Shown here: positions 9,465 to 16,729 of the stretch, piece after piece
How the letters are laid out: each line of letters starts with the position of its first letter
Position numbering within the stretch: the first letter of the stretch is position 1
From: Halothiobacillaceae bacterium
GTDB lineage: Bacteria > Pseudomonadota > Gammaproteobacteria > Halothiobacillales > Halothiobacillaceae
Reading direction: 5' to 3'
DNA: 43,302 bases
Assembly: GCA_028696185.1 (NCBI GenBank)
Contig: JAQVHL010000018.1
Coordinates: forward strand, 1-43,302
Notes under the pieces: generated by a model
Told to the model about the DNA's origin: nothing
What the model saw: the letters and a program-made list of their open reading frames with translations, nothing else
The model's database searches: none
Translations under genes and position numbers: made by a program

Positions 9465-10886
9465 TCAAGCGTCCTGGAGCGGCAACCGGTCTTCGTCGAT
9501 GAGTTTCAGGCAGGTGTCGACCACCTGCGGGTCGAAGCGGATGCCGCGATACCGGCGCAACTCGTCGATGGCGACCTCCAGACCCAGCGCGGCACGGTAG
9601 GGGCGGTGGGAAGAGATGGCCTCGACCACGTCCGCCACGGAGAGGATGCGTGATTCGAGCAGGATCGCATCGCCCTTGAGGCCGTCGGGATAGCCACTGC
9701 CGTCGAGGCGTTCATGATGCTGGCGGACGATGTTGGCAACCGGCCAGGGAAATTCGATACCCTTGATGATGTCGTAACCCGCCACCGGGTGAATCCTGAT
9801 GATGGCAAACTCGGCCTCGCTCAAGGTGCCGGGGCGGGAGAGGATTTCCACCGGCACCGCGATCTTGCCGATGTCATGGATGGTGCCGGCGACATACAGC
9901 CCCTTGAGGCGGTCTTCATCCAGACCCATTTCGCGGCCGATGGCCACCGCGATGCGGGTGGTGCGTTTCTGGTGTCCGGCGGTGTAGGGATCACGCACTT
10001 CAAGGGTGGCGGCGATGGCCTCGATGGTCTTTTCCAGCGACTGTTCCAGTGCGCGACGCGCGGCAATGTTCTGCGCGCGGGCGCGCAGGGTGTCGATGCC
10101 ATAGGCAAGATCGCCGGCCATTTCGCCCAGCAGAGCGACATTTCCGGGGTCGGAGAACGTGCCCTGCGCGCCCGGTTCGGCCAGCACCATCAGGCAACCC
10201 ATCGGCCCGCCATGCCCGACCAGCGGAAGATTCAGGATGCGCCGGGCGCAGCCATCCAGTTGCACGCAAACCGCATCGGGGCGGATCGATTCCGGCCAGC
10301 AGGAAGCTTCGCTACCCATGCGCCGCACGGTGCCGTCATCGAGCTCCACCACCGCACCGGCATAGCCGCCGACGTCCGTGATGGCCCGCTCCATGCGCTC
10401 CAGCATTTCCTCCACCGTGTCGGCATGCACGACAGCCTGGTTGCCGGCAGAGAGGGTACGCAAGGCGCGGGTGCGTTCCTCGACCCGGTCTTCGAGCGCA
10501 CGTTGCAGCGTGTGCAGGGCCAGATGGGTCTGCACGCGCACCAGCACTTCCTCGGAGACGAAGGGCTTGGTGATGTAATCGACCGCGCCGACCGCGAAAC
10601 CGCGCAGCTTGTCGGCGGAATCCTGCAGCGCGCTGAGGAAGATAACCGGCACATCGCGGCTCTCGCGCTCGGCTTTCAGACGTTCGCAGACCTCAAAGCC
10701 GTCCATGTCCGGCATGCGGATGTCGAGCAGGATCAGGTCCGGCAGGCGGCTGCGTACCGATTCCAGCGCCTGCGGCCCACCGGGCGCCACGCGCACGGCA
10801 TACCCGGCCTCGCGCAGCACGCTGCTCATCAGGCGCAGGTTGGCCGGGTTGTCGTCGACGATCAGGATGCCCCCGGTCTCGTTCAT
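9465..10886 (-). CDS. Response regulator with HD-GYP phosphodiesterase domain
   Basis: A 473-aa RpfG-like output protein. The receiver domain (1-122) has the acidic pair at 11-12, phospho-acceptor Asp55 and the Lys of the KP motif at about 107. A variable GAF-like segment (about 140-270) is followed by the HD-GYP domain (about 285-465): the HD pair is at 337-338 in IHDIGK, the GYP motif at 398-400, and HHE at 390-392. The residues for c-di-GMP hydrolysis look complete. Its start overlaps the stop of the hybrid kinase gene by ATGA, so the two are translationally coupled; the kinase is the likely phosphate donor. Confidence 0.92.
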   Translation of the reverse strand: MNETGGILIVDDNPANLRLMSSVLREAGYAVRVAPGGPQALESVRSRLPDLILLDIRMPDMDGFEVCERLKAERESRDVPVIFLSALQDSADKLRGFAVGAVDYITKPFVSEEVLVRVQTHLALHTLQRALEDRVEERTRALRTLSAGNQAVVHADTVEEMLERMERAITDVGGYAGAVVELDDGTVRRMGSEASCWPESIRPDAVCVQLDGCARRILNLPLVGHGGPMGCLMVLAEPGAQGTFSDPGNVALLGEMAGDLAYGIDTLRARAQNIAARRALEQSLEKTIEAIAATLEVRDPYTAGHQKRTTRIAVAIGREMGLDEDRLKGLYVAGTIHDIGKIAVPVEILSRPGTLSEAEFAIIRIHPVAGYDIIKGIEFPWPVANIVRQHHERLDGSGYPDGLKGDAILLESRILSVADVVEAISSHRPYRAALGLEVAIDELRRYRGIRFDPQVVDTCLKLIDEDRLPLQDA

Positions 10887-13141
10887 GGCGCGTCCTCCGC
10901 ACCCAGCGCCGCAAGCAGTTCGTCATAGCGGAAGGCATCCAGCGGTTCGCGCAGCGCGCGGGCCAGAGCCGGGTTCGTGACCTCAAGATCGCTCACGAAC
11001 CGCTCCAGCGCCTCCAGATCGCCCGCGCGCAGCGCAGAACGCAATTCAGCGCGCGCCGCTTCGGGCAGGGCCGCCAGCGGCGCGTGCAGGTCGGTGGGCG
11101 CGGGCGGCGGCGCGACTTCATCCTCAGGCTCCGCATAGCGGTACTGCACCTTCAGATAGCGACGCATGGTTTCGAAAATATCGCTGGGCTGAAAGGGCTT
11201 GCGCAAAAGGGCCACGCAGCCGCTGGCGAACACGCGCGCCTGGTCTTGCTGCGTGGTGCTGGTGCTGGCAGTGAGTGCGGCAATCACGGTCTGGCGACTG
11301 CCCGGCGAATTGCGGATGGTGCGCGCGGCTTCGTAGCCGTCCATCACCGGCATACGCATGTCCATCCAGATGAAGTGCGGATGCCAGGCATTGAACACTT
11401 CGACCGCTTCCTGGCCGTTGCTCGCCTCGCGCACATCAAAACCCGCCCCCTCGATCACACGCTTGAGCAGCAGACGATTGGCGTCGGAATCATCCACCAC
11501 CAGCACGCGCCACGGGGGTTGCCCCTCCGCCAGCCCCAGCACGCGCCGCACCGGCTCGGCTTCGGAGGCATCATCGGCATGCGCCTCGACCAGCGGCAGG
11601 CGCACGCTGAAGCAGGAGCCTGCGCCCGGTGTGCTGCTCACCGCGATTTCCCCGCCCATCAGTTCAACGAACTGGCGGGTAATCGGCAGCCCCAGCCCGG
11701 TGCCCTCGGTGGTTCCCGCGTGCCCGGCCTGGACGAAGGGATCGAAAATGCGCTCCTGATCCTCTGCCGCAATGCCCCGCCCCTGATCGATAATTTCAAT
11801 GTGCAGCAAGGGCGCGCCGCCGCCCTCGCCGCCCCGGCGCAGCACCTCCACCTGCACCTCGCCCTGATCGCTGTACTTGACCGCGTTGCTGATGAGGTTG
11901 ATGAGGATCTGGCGCAGCTTGCGCCCGTCGCAACGGATGTAACGCGGCAGGGCCGGATCGATGTCCACGTTCAAACGCATGCCCTTGGTCTCCGCGCGCG
12001 GGCGCAGCATTTCGACCGCGTCCTCCAGCGCACGCGGCAGATCGACCGTCTCCTCTTCCAGCGACTGGCGGCCGGACTCGATCTTCGCCATGTCCAGCAC
12101 GTCGTTGATGAGCGAGAGCAAGTGCTCGCCATTGCGATGAACGAACTCCAGATTCTCGCGCTGGCGCGGCGTCAGGCCCGCCTCGTGCCGGGTGAGCTCG
12201 GAAAACCCGAGGATGGCATTGAGCGGCGTACGCAGCTCGTGACTCATATTGGCAAGGAACACGCTCTTGGCACGGTTGGCCGCCTCGGCCCGATCACGCG
12301 CCTCCTCCATCTCAACGGTACGTTCGCGCACCAGCTCCTCCAGACCCACATTGAGCCGGGCAATCTGTACATTCGCCTCGTACTGGCGCCGCATGTCGCG
12401 CACCAGCCGCTGCCGGCCAACGAGCAGCCCAAGGATTCCCAGCAACCAGACCCCGCACATCGCTGTCAGGGTCTGCCCGGCCGCAACTTGCTCGCGCTTT
12501 TGGTAATCGGACAGCGGCACCGCCACAGACACCCCGCCCCGGATATCGCCGACCTTGTACCCCTGGTGTGCATGGCAAACCAGACACCCCTGCTGGGTCA
12601 GCATCGGCGCCATGAAGCGCAGATAGGGCTTGCCCTCGATATCGGAGACTTCCATCACCTCGCCACCGCCGCGCTTGAAATGCTCCAGCGCGCGACGCTC
12701 CCAGGCATCCGGAGCGTTCTCGGCCCGCAAGGGCATCAGGCTGGTAATATGCCCGCGCACCCCGAACAGCTCGCCGAACTGCTCGTTCAGCTCGCGCAGC
12801 ATGTACGCCGGGTTCATCAGGGTCAGCTGCCGCCCGGAAGGAGTGACCAGATCACGCTCCGGAATGTGCGCAAGCCAGGGACTGCGTGGCGTCTTGTCCG
12901 AAACTTCGACATACACCCCGCCATGCAGCGTGCCCCAGAAACGGAACGCCTGGTCCTTGTTGAAGTTCGACTCCGCCTCCTTGCGCGCAAGCTCCATGGT
13001 CATCCCGTGCAACTGCCCGATCAGATACCAGCCGATCCCGCCGAACGTCAGCGTCCAGGCAAGCGCGGCCAGCCCCAGATACAGGTGCAGTCGGTAAAGC
13101 TGGCCGCGCAAGGCCTGTGCACTGAAATCGGATGCGGACAT
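10883..13141 (-). CDS. Hybrid sensor histidine kinase with periplasmic c-type haem sensor
   Basis: 752 aa from ATG 13141. A first helix (about 21-44), a periplasmic DUF3365/Tll0287-like sensor (about 50-215) and a second helix (about 222-242) precede a coiled coil, HisKA (phospho-acceptor His301 in SHELRTPLN), HATPase_c with an INLISNAVKYS N-box and GTGLGLPI G-box, and a receiver domain with Asp in the WMDMRMP motif. The sensor contains CLVCH at 186-190, a CxxCH site for covalent haem c, so it probably senses redox state, oxygen or NO. The C-terminal about 60 residues are helical but lack an obvious Hpt histidine. The start has a weak ribosome site; upstream in-frame alternatives exist. It is coupled to the HD-GYP regulator downstream. 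Confidence 0.9.
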   Translation of the reverse strand: MSASDFSAQALRGQLYRLHLYLGLAALAWTLTFGGIGWYLIGQLHGMTMELARKEAESNFNKDQAFRFWGTLHGGVYVEVSDKTPRSPWLAHIPERDLVTPSGRQLTLMNPAYMLRELNEQFGELFGVRGHITSLMPLRAENAPDAWERRALEHFKRGGGEVMEVSDIEGKPYLRFMAPMLTQQGCLVCHAHQGYKVGDIRGGVSVAVPLSDYQKREQVAAGQTLTAMCGVWLLGILGLLVGRQRLVRDMRRQYEANVQIARLNVGLEELVRERTVEMEEARDRAEAANRAKSVFLANMSHELRTPLNAILGFSELTRHEAGLTPRQRENLEFVHRNGEHLLSLINDVLDMAKIESGRQSLEEETVDLPRALEDAVEMLRPRAETKGMRLNVDIDPALPRYIRCDGRKLRQILINLISNAVKYSDQGEVQVEVLRRGGEGGGAPLLHIEIIDQGRGIAAEDQERIFDPFVQAGHAGTTEGTGLGLPITRQFVELMGGEIAVSSTPGAGSCFSVRLPLVEAHADDASEAEPVRRVLGLAEGQPPWRVLVVDDSDANRLLLKRVIEGAGFDVREASNGQEAVEVFNAWHPHFIWMDMRMPVMDGYEAARTIRNSPGSRQTVIAALTASTSTTQQDQARVFASGCVALLRKPFQPSDIFETMRRYLKVQYRYAEPEDEVAPPPAPTDLHAPLAALPEAARAELRSALRAGDLEALERFVSDLEVTNPALARALREPLDAFRYDELLAALGAEDAP

Positions 13142-13310
13142 GGGGGAAATACTCTGCACGAACCGTGCGCGGGATCGGCTTGAAACAGGCTTACAGTCTA
13201 GCAGAAAGCCCCCGAGCCCCCATGCGACAAAAGCACAGGCGAAGAAGCCGCCCAAAAAAGGAGGCGCGCTCGCGTGAGCCCTATTTCGCAAAAGAGTTCT
13301 TCAATTTGGC

Positions 13311-13353
13311 GTCCCCGGCAGGATTTGAACCTGCGACCTTCCCCTTAGGAGGG
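13311..13353. repeat. Left attachment-site repeat (tRNA-Arg 3' fragment)
   Basis: These 43 nt are identical to 38417-38459. They correspond to the tRNA-Arg 3' half (T arm, acceptor strand and anticodon stem) on the minus strand. The match stops after the anticodon-stem bases, where the D arm would begin, so this is not a working tRNA. Confidence 0.92.
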
Positions 13354-13365
13354 AACATAACAACA

Positions 13366-13394
13366 TTGACGCAATAAGGCTTTGAGGGTATTTT
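13366..13394 (+). promoter_or_regulatory. Sigma70-like promoter for the integrase
   Basis: A -35 box TTGACG (13366-13371), a 17-nt spacer and a -10 box TATTTT (13389-13394) precede the integrase start at 13435 by about 40 nt. It lies between the attachment repeat and the gene. Prediction by eye only. Confidence 0.5.
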
Positions 13395-13411
13395 TCGAAT
13401 AAATAGTCCAG

Positions 13412-13421
13412 TTTTGGTCCA
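13412..13421 (+). promoter_or_regulatory. Candidate arm-type integrase site TTTTGGTCCA (left end)
   Basis: TTTTGGTCCA occurs here and again in the same orientation near the right end (38299-38308). A degenerate copy, AGTCCA, is at 13405-13410. Placement near both attachment sites suits arm-type binding sites of a tyrosine recombinase. Inference from repetition and position. Confidence 0.45.
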
Positions 13422-13434
13422 ACGGAGCTTCCAA

Positions 13435-14469
13435 GTGGCGACCTTCTCTCAAACCGCCGCCGGCACCTGGAAGGTGCGTATTCGCAAGCAAGGATACCCC
13501 ACCCAAACCAAGACGTTCGACCTCAAGGCCGACGCGGAGAAGTGGGCGCGCGCCTTGGAACGCGAAATGGACACCCGCGCCTTCCTCCCCCGGTCCCAGG
13601 CAGAACAGACCACCTTCGGCCAGTTAGCCAAGTGGTACGAGCGGGACATCCTGGCAGAGAAGAAATCAGCCCTGAAACTGCGCAGCGACCTTCGTCAGCT
13701 CTGCGCCAGCTTCGGGCCTTACGCCCTGATAACCATCACCCCGGCGCAAGTCACGGCCTTCCGTGAAACAAGACTGGCAAGCGGTGTTTCCACGGCCACC
13801 GTCAGGAAGCAAGTCGCCCTTCTGGGGCGCGTCATCAAGTCTGCACAAATTGACTACGGCATCCACCTTCCCAACGGCAACCCTGTAACCCTGGTGCGCC
13901 TCCCACGGGACAGTAAGCCGCGCGAGCGCAGGGTGTCGGCGCAGGAGCTGGACGCAATTATTGAGGCCACGGAATCGCCCGAGCTGCCCGCGATTATTCG
14001 TCTGGCAACCGAAACCAGTATGCGCCGAAGTGAAATCGTCAGCCTGAAGTGGGCGGAAATCGACCTGGGCGCGCAGGTGGCGCGGCTTCCCGACACAAAG
14101 AACGGAACGGCGCGAGAAGTTCCGTTGTCCACTCGCGCTGTCTCTGCGTTGCGTTCCCTGCCACGGCGCCTGTCGGGGCGGGTGTTCGGGTTTAGCAGCG
14201 GGGACGGCGTGACACGCGCATTCTCGCGCGCCGTGGCGCGTGCCCGAGCGCGGTATGAGGCCGAATGCGAGGCAAGAAAAGAAAAGCCTGATCCGCGCTT
14301 CCTGGTTGACCTCCGCTTTCATGACATACGGCATGAAGCAACATCGCGGCTCTTCGAGCGCGGGCTTGAAATCATGGAAGCGGCCAGTGTAACCGGGCAC
14401 AAGGATTTGCGCATGCTGCGCAGGTACACGCATCTGAAAGCGTCGGACCTGGCGAAGAAACTGGGCTAG
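13435..14469 (+). CDS. int: Tyrosine-type site-specific integrase
   Basis: Phage-type integrase of 344 aa. The start is GTG 13435, chosen because GGAG lies 8 nt upstream; a TTG at 13414 extends the frame but overlaps the putative arm site. An AP2-like arm-binding N terminus (about 8-50) and SAM-like core-binding domain (about 55-150) precede the catalytic domain (about 160-335). Visible catalytic residues: Arg in TSMRRSEI, Lys after the SLKWAEIDL segment, HDIRHEA (HxxR), a TGHKDLRM segment, and the nucleophile Tyr in RRYTHLK. It probably catalyses integration and excision at tRNA-Arg(CCT). Unusually, it lies at the tRNA-distal end, beside the 3' fragment. Confidence 0.93.
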   Translation: MATFSQTAAGTWKVRIRKQGYPTQTKTFDLKADAEKWARALEREMDTRAFLPRSQAEQTTFGQLAKWYERDILAEKKSALKLRSDLRQLCASFGPYALITITPAQVTAFRETRLASGVSTATVRKQVALLGRVIKSAQIDYGIHLPNGNPVTLVRLPRDSKPRERRVSAQELDAIIEATESPELPAIIRLATETSMRRSEIVSLKWAEIDLGAQVARLPDTKNGTAREVPLSTRAVSALRSLPRRLSGRVFGFSSGDGVTRAFSRAVARARARYEAECEARKEKPDPRFLVDLRFHDIRHEATSRLFERGLEIMEAASVTGHKDLRMLRRYTHLKASDLAKKLG

Positions 14470-14505
14470 GGTGAGACAAAATATTCCTTTGAAGGAATAG
14501 TCGCG

Positions 14506-14742
14506 GTGTTTTACACTTCATTCCGGTCGAAGCATGGACACATGCGGGAGCTTCGCACTCAACAAGGAGGGCGACCGCTGCGGACCTTGTATGCCTTCGA
14601 TCCTCGCCGGGCGGCGATCCTGCTGATCGGTGGCGACAAGACCGGGGATGCACGGTGGTACGAAGTCCATATCCCTATGGCCGACCGGCTTTACGACGAA
14701 CACTTGGAGCAACTTCGGAAGGAGGGGCTGATTGATGGCTAA
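14506..14742 (+). CDS. higB: HigB/RelE-like toxin, N-terminally truncated
   Basis: The 78-aa frame begins at GTG 14506 and matches only the C-terminal part of the Gp49/HigB-like (DUF891) toxin family: the HGHMRELR, LYAFDPRR, LIGGDKTG and ADRLYDEHL stretches are typical. Family members are usually about 110-125 aa, so some 40-50 N-terminal residues are missing. Upstream sequence in the same frame runs back into the integrase stop codon at 14467-14469 without any family-like residues. It overlaps the antitoxin start. Whether the remnant is toxic is doubtful; an ATG at 14542 inside is another possible start. Confidence 0.75.
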   Translation: MFYTSFRSKHGHMRELRTQQGGRPLRTLYAFDPRRAAILLIGGDKTGDARWYEVHIPMADRLYDEHLEQLRKEGLIDG

Positions 14743-15052
14743 GAAATTCTCAGAACTGCGCGCCGGTATGTCTCCCGAGTCTCAGGCCCGCGCCAAGGCG
14801 CGGACCCGTGAAATGCTCGAAGAGATGCCGCTTCAAGAACTTCGTCAGGCTCGGGGGCTCTCGCAAAAAATGCTTGCCGAGGTATTGCATGTTCGGCAGC
14901 CCGCGATTGCCAAACTTGAGAAGCGGACAGATATGTACATCTCCACCCTGCGCAGCCACATTGAGGCCATGGGAGGACATCTTGAAGTTGTGGCAAGGTT
15001 TCCTGACGGCGAGGTCAGAATCAGCAACTTCTCAGACTTGACGACCTGCTGA
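14735..15052 (+). CDS. higA: HigA-like XRE-family antitoxin
   Basis: A 105-aa protein with a helix-turn-helix (about 35-90: LQELRQARGLSQKMLAEVL then RQPAIAKLEKR), typical for the antitoxin partner of this HigB family, followed by the IEAMGGHLEV segment common to these antitoxins. The start is ATG 14735, inside the toxin reading frame's last codons (overlap of 8 nt). It should bind and neutralise the toxin and repress its own promoter; with the toxin truncated it may be a leftover or act as an anti-addiction module. Confidence 0.85.
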   Translation: MAKKFSELRAGMSPESQARAKARTREMLEEMPLQELRQARGLSQKMLAEVLHVRQPAIAKLEKRTDMYISTLRSHIEAMGGHLEVVARFPDGEVRISNFSDLTTC

Positions 15053-15078
15053 CTTGCCCCGCTGTACGGCCGCCCCGA

Positions 15079-15100
15079 CCCCGCCTCGCGCGGGGTTTTG
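15079..15100 (+). terminator. Rho-independent terminator after higBA
   Basis: Stem CCCCGC (15079-15084) and GCGGGG (15090-15095) with a 5-nt loop, followed by TTTTG. It separates the HigBA-like module from hicAB. Confidence 0.7.
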
Positions 15101-15142
15101 TTTGCGCGCGGGTCGCGCGCGGCGGGTTGGTGTGTATCGGTG

Positions 15143-15170
15143 TTGACCGGTGGTTATTTGTGGGTATAAT
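15143..15170 (+). promoter_or_regulatory. Promoter of hicAB with near-zero leader
   Basis: TTGACC (15143-15148), 16-nt spacer, TATAAT (15165-15170). The ATG of hicA is only 7 nt after the -10 box, so the predicted transcript begins at or next to the start codon and would be leaderless. No Shine-Dalgarno sequence is visible before hicA. Confidence 0.7.
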
Positions 15171-15177
15171 AAACGCC

Positions 15178-15360
15178 ATGAACAGCAAGCAAGTCATCAA
15201 GCAACTGGAGTCTGACGGATGGGTGTTGCGCTCGGTGCGCGGCAGTCACCATATCTTCCGTCACCCCCAAAAGGCTGGGCACATCAGCGTGCCGCATCCA
15301 AAGCATGATTTGGGTGTTGGTTTGGTGCACAAGCTGCTAAAGCAAGCGGGTTTGAAGTAG
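15178..15360 (+). CDS. hicA: HicA mRNA interferase toxin
   Basis: A 60-aa HicA toxin with the dsRBD-like fold signature: MNSKQVIKQLESDGW, then GSHHIFRHP with the catalytic His, then the VPHPKHDLGVG segment. It degrades mRNA when free of HicB. The ATG at 15178 is favoured over an upstream in-frame GTG because of the -10 box just before it. Toxin first, antitoxin 10 nt downstream is the usual order for hicAB. Confidence 0.93.
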   Translation: MNSKQVIKQLESDGWVLRSVRGSHHIFRHPQKAGHISVPHPKHDLGVGLVHKLLKQAGLK

Positions 15361-15370
15361 GAGTCTGACC

Positions 15371-15781
15371 ATGAAATTCCCCATTGCCATTGAGCCGGGT
15401 ACTGACGCCTCCGCGTGGGGCGTAGTGGTGCCTGATCTTCCAGGGTGCTTCTCTGCAGGCGACTCCGCAGAGGATGCGTTCACAAACGCCGTGGAGGCTA
15501 TTGATGCGCACTGCGAGCTGCTGGCCGAGGATGGCATGGCTATTCCCGTGCCGCGCCCGCTGTCCGCTTGGCAGTCCGACCCCGAGTATGCGGGCTGGGC
15601 GTGGGGGCTGGTTGAGATTGACCTGAGCCGCTATGAAGGCAAGGCGGAGAAGATTAACATCACCTTGCCGCGCTATCTGCTGCGCCGCATTGACGAGGCG
15701 GCCAAGGCGGCGGGGTCAAGCCGTTCGGGGTTTCTTGCCGATGCTGCGCGCAAGGCGATGAGGGAGGATCACGCGGCCTAA
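15371..15781 (+). CDS. hicB: HicB antitoxin
   Basis: A 136-aa antitoxin with a partial RNase H-like N-terminal domain (VVPDLPGCFSAGDSAEDAFTNA, about residues 18-42) and a ribbon-helix-helix C-terminal domain (about 93-130: INITLPRYLLRRIDEAAKAAG followed by SRSGFLADAAR). It binds HicA and, through the C-terminal domain, the operon promoter. A GGAG site precedes the ATG. Confidence 0.93.
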   Translation: MKFPIAIEPGTDASAWGVVVPDLPGCFSAGDSAEDAFTNAVEAIDAHCELLAEDGMAIPVPRPLSAWQSDPEYAGWAWGLVEIDLSRYEGKAEKINITLPRYLLRRIDEAAKAAGSSRSGFLADAARKAMREDHAA

Positions 15782-15826
15782 ATCGGCCCATGAAAAAGCC
15801 CTCGCTGGGTTGGCCGGGTTGGCAAC

Positions 15827-15870
15827 TTTGAGGGGTTTTGAGGCGCTCCAGGCACCCACCCGCCACAGGG
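15827..15870 (+). repeat. Dispersed repeat, copy 1 (element-internal)
   Basis: About 44 nt beginning TTTGAGGGGTTTTGAGGCGC that recur with about four changes at 35710-35755 in the same orientation, about 20 kb away inside the same element. Copy 2 continues into an 11-bp hairpin; copy 1 does not. Confidence 0.7.
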
Positions 15871-15965
15871 CAAGGGGTGCCGTTCTGGCGCTTGCGTGTG
15901 GGTGGGTGGTTATCGCGCCATCTGCGAGCTGCGCGAAGGTGAGCTTGAGGATCTTCAGGATGCCA

Positions 15966-16014
15966 GCGCCAAGAGAGTCGGGCGCAGGAATGGCGTAGAT
16001 GGTTTTCATTTTGC
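15966..16014 (-). repeat. 49-bp repeat at the 3' end of mazF, copy 1
   Basis: This 49-bp segment differs from 16681-16729 at five positions. On the minus strand both copies begin a frame reading MKTIYA-(I/V)-PAPDSLGA whose ATG overlaps the stop codon of the preceding toxin-antitoxin gene as ATGA. After this copy the frame continues to 15716 (97 aa) but antisense to hicB, and I do not believe the long form. The gap 15782-15965 holds nothing else that I can support. Confidence 0.75.
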
Positions 16015-16332
16015 AATCCCCAAGAACACGGCCAAGCAACGCTCAACCTCCACCAGTGCATCCGCGTCAATGTGTCCAAAAGCCGGCCCTACCTTGTCGC
16101 GCTTCACCGTCATGGTCTTGTCTACCATCACCTGAGAGGGCCTCTGCAAGCCGTTCTCTGCACTCGGCTGAACCGTGACGCGCAGCAATGGTGCGGCAAC
16201 AAGCGTGCTGGTGATGGGCAGCACGGTTGCGCTGCTGTGCTCGCTGAACTGGTTGGCTTGGATCACCAGCGCGGGGCGAGGCTTGCCAAAGTCGCCTTGC
16301 ATGGCGATGGTTACAAGGTCGCCGCGCATCAT
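16006..16332 (-). CDS. mazF: MazF/PemK-family mRNA interferase toxin
   Basis: A 108-aa toxin with the family's SH3-like pattern: MMRGDLVTIAM, then KPRPALVIQAN and the VLPITSTL segment, then the QVMVDKTMTVKRDKVG stretch. It cleaves single-stranded RNA at short sequences. The start overlaps the antitoxin stop by ATGA, and its own stop overlaps the ATG of the repeated small frame. Antitoxin-first order is standard for mazEF. Confidence 0.93.
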   Translation of the reverse strand: MMRGDLVTIAMQGDFGKPRPALVIQANQFSEHSSATVLPITSTLVAAPLLRVTVQPSAENGLQRPSQVMVDKTMTVKRDKVGPAFGHIDADALVEVERCLAVFLGIAK

Positions 16333-16553
16333 TCCGTCCAGCCGTCCACGTCTGCCAAGGCTTCATCCATGAACTGCTGCATGGCCGTGTCGGCGCTGTC
16401 GGCCTGAGCCACAAGCAGGCATTGGCGGCGGCACTCCTCCGCGAAGTCGGGGCGGCGCGTATCTGGCACCCAGATTTGCACCGGACGAAGCCCCGCCATG
16501 CGCAGTGCATCGCGGTGCTTTTGAACCCGCTGGTTAACGTGTGTTGTTGCCAT
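16329..16553 (-). CDS. mazE: MazE-like antitoxin (DUF3018 type)
   Basis: A 74-aa antitoxin from ATG 16553 with GGAGG upstream; a TTG six bases earlier is a less likely start. The RMAGLRPVQIWVPDTRRPDF stretch and the ECRRQCLLV segment are the hallmark of the DUF3018 MazE-like family, whose members pair with MazF/PemK toxins. The N terminus should carry a DNA-binding function for autoregulation at the palindromes upstream. Confidence 0.9.
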   Translation of the reverse strand: MATTHVNQRVQKHRDALRMAGLRPVQIWVPDTRRPDFAEECRRQCLLVAQADSADTAMQQFMDEALADVDGWTE

Positions 16554-16571
16554 CCCCAAGCCTCCAACTAA

Positions 16572-16613
16572 GTTGCATGCAACATTTTACACGGTCAAAT
16601 CGTTACATGCAAC
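16572..16613 (-). promoter_or_regulatory. mazEF promoter with two palindromic operators
   Basis: On the minus strand: -35 TTGCAT (16607-16612), 17-nt spacer, -10 TAAAAT (16584-16589). A near-palindrome GTTGCATGTAAC (16602-16613) covers the -35 box, and a perfect palindrome GTTGCATGCAAC (16572-16583) lies just after the -10 box, exactly 30 bp away, about three helical turns. This is a good layout for MazE-MazF autorepression. Confidence 0.65.
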
Positions 16614-16724
16614 AGTCGAGAATGCGCCACTCGTACCAACCGTTTTCCGGCTCGCCGTAGACCTCGATGGTTGCATGGTTGCGCCAAGAGAGTCGGGTGC
16701 GGGAACGGCGTAGATCGTTTTCAT
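16603..16724 (-). pseudogene. Remnant of a small gene downstream of brnA
   Basis: The minus strand begins with the repeated MKTIYAVPAPDSLGA start, but the gene-like residues after it (ATIEVYGEPENGWYEWRIL, ending at the stop 16603-16605) are in another frame. The second part resembles a common short hypothetical-protein motif. I read this as a frameshifted or fused remnant; both halves are too short to be sure. Confidence 0.3.
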
Positions 16725-16729
16725 TTCGC
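16681..16729 (-). repeat. 49-bp repeat at the 3' end of brnA, copy 2
   Basis: Near-identical to 15966-16014 and in the same orientation. The two copies bracket the mazEF module (715 bp apart), as expected if mazEF entered, or was duplicated, by recombination at this sequence. Confidence 0.75.

Noticed and set aside
11084-13183. 699-aa plus-strand open frame
   Set aside because: Antisense to the hybrid kinase, whose domains and catalytic motifs are intact; no recognisable protein motif.
15716-16009. 97-aa minus-strand frame beginning MKTIYAIPAPDSLG
   Set aside because: Only its first 15 residues are shared with the second repeat; the rest is antisense to the hicB end and to the dispersed repeat, with no ribosome site, so I list the repeat and not a gene.
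15053-16720. Toxin-antitoxin stretch as an integron cassette array
   Set aside because: I see no attC-like core sites or imperfect palindromes at the gene ends and no integron integrase; the 49-bp repeats begin coding frames instead.
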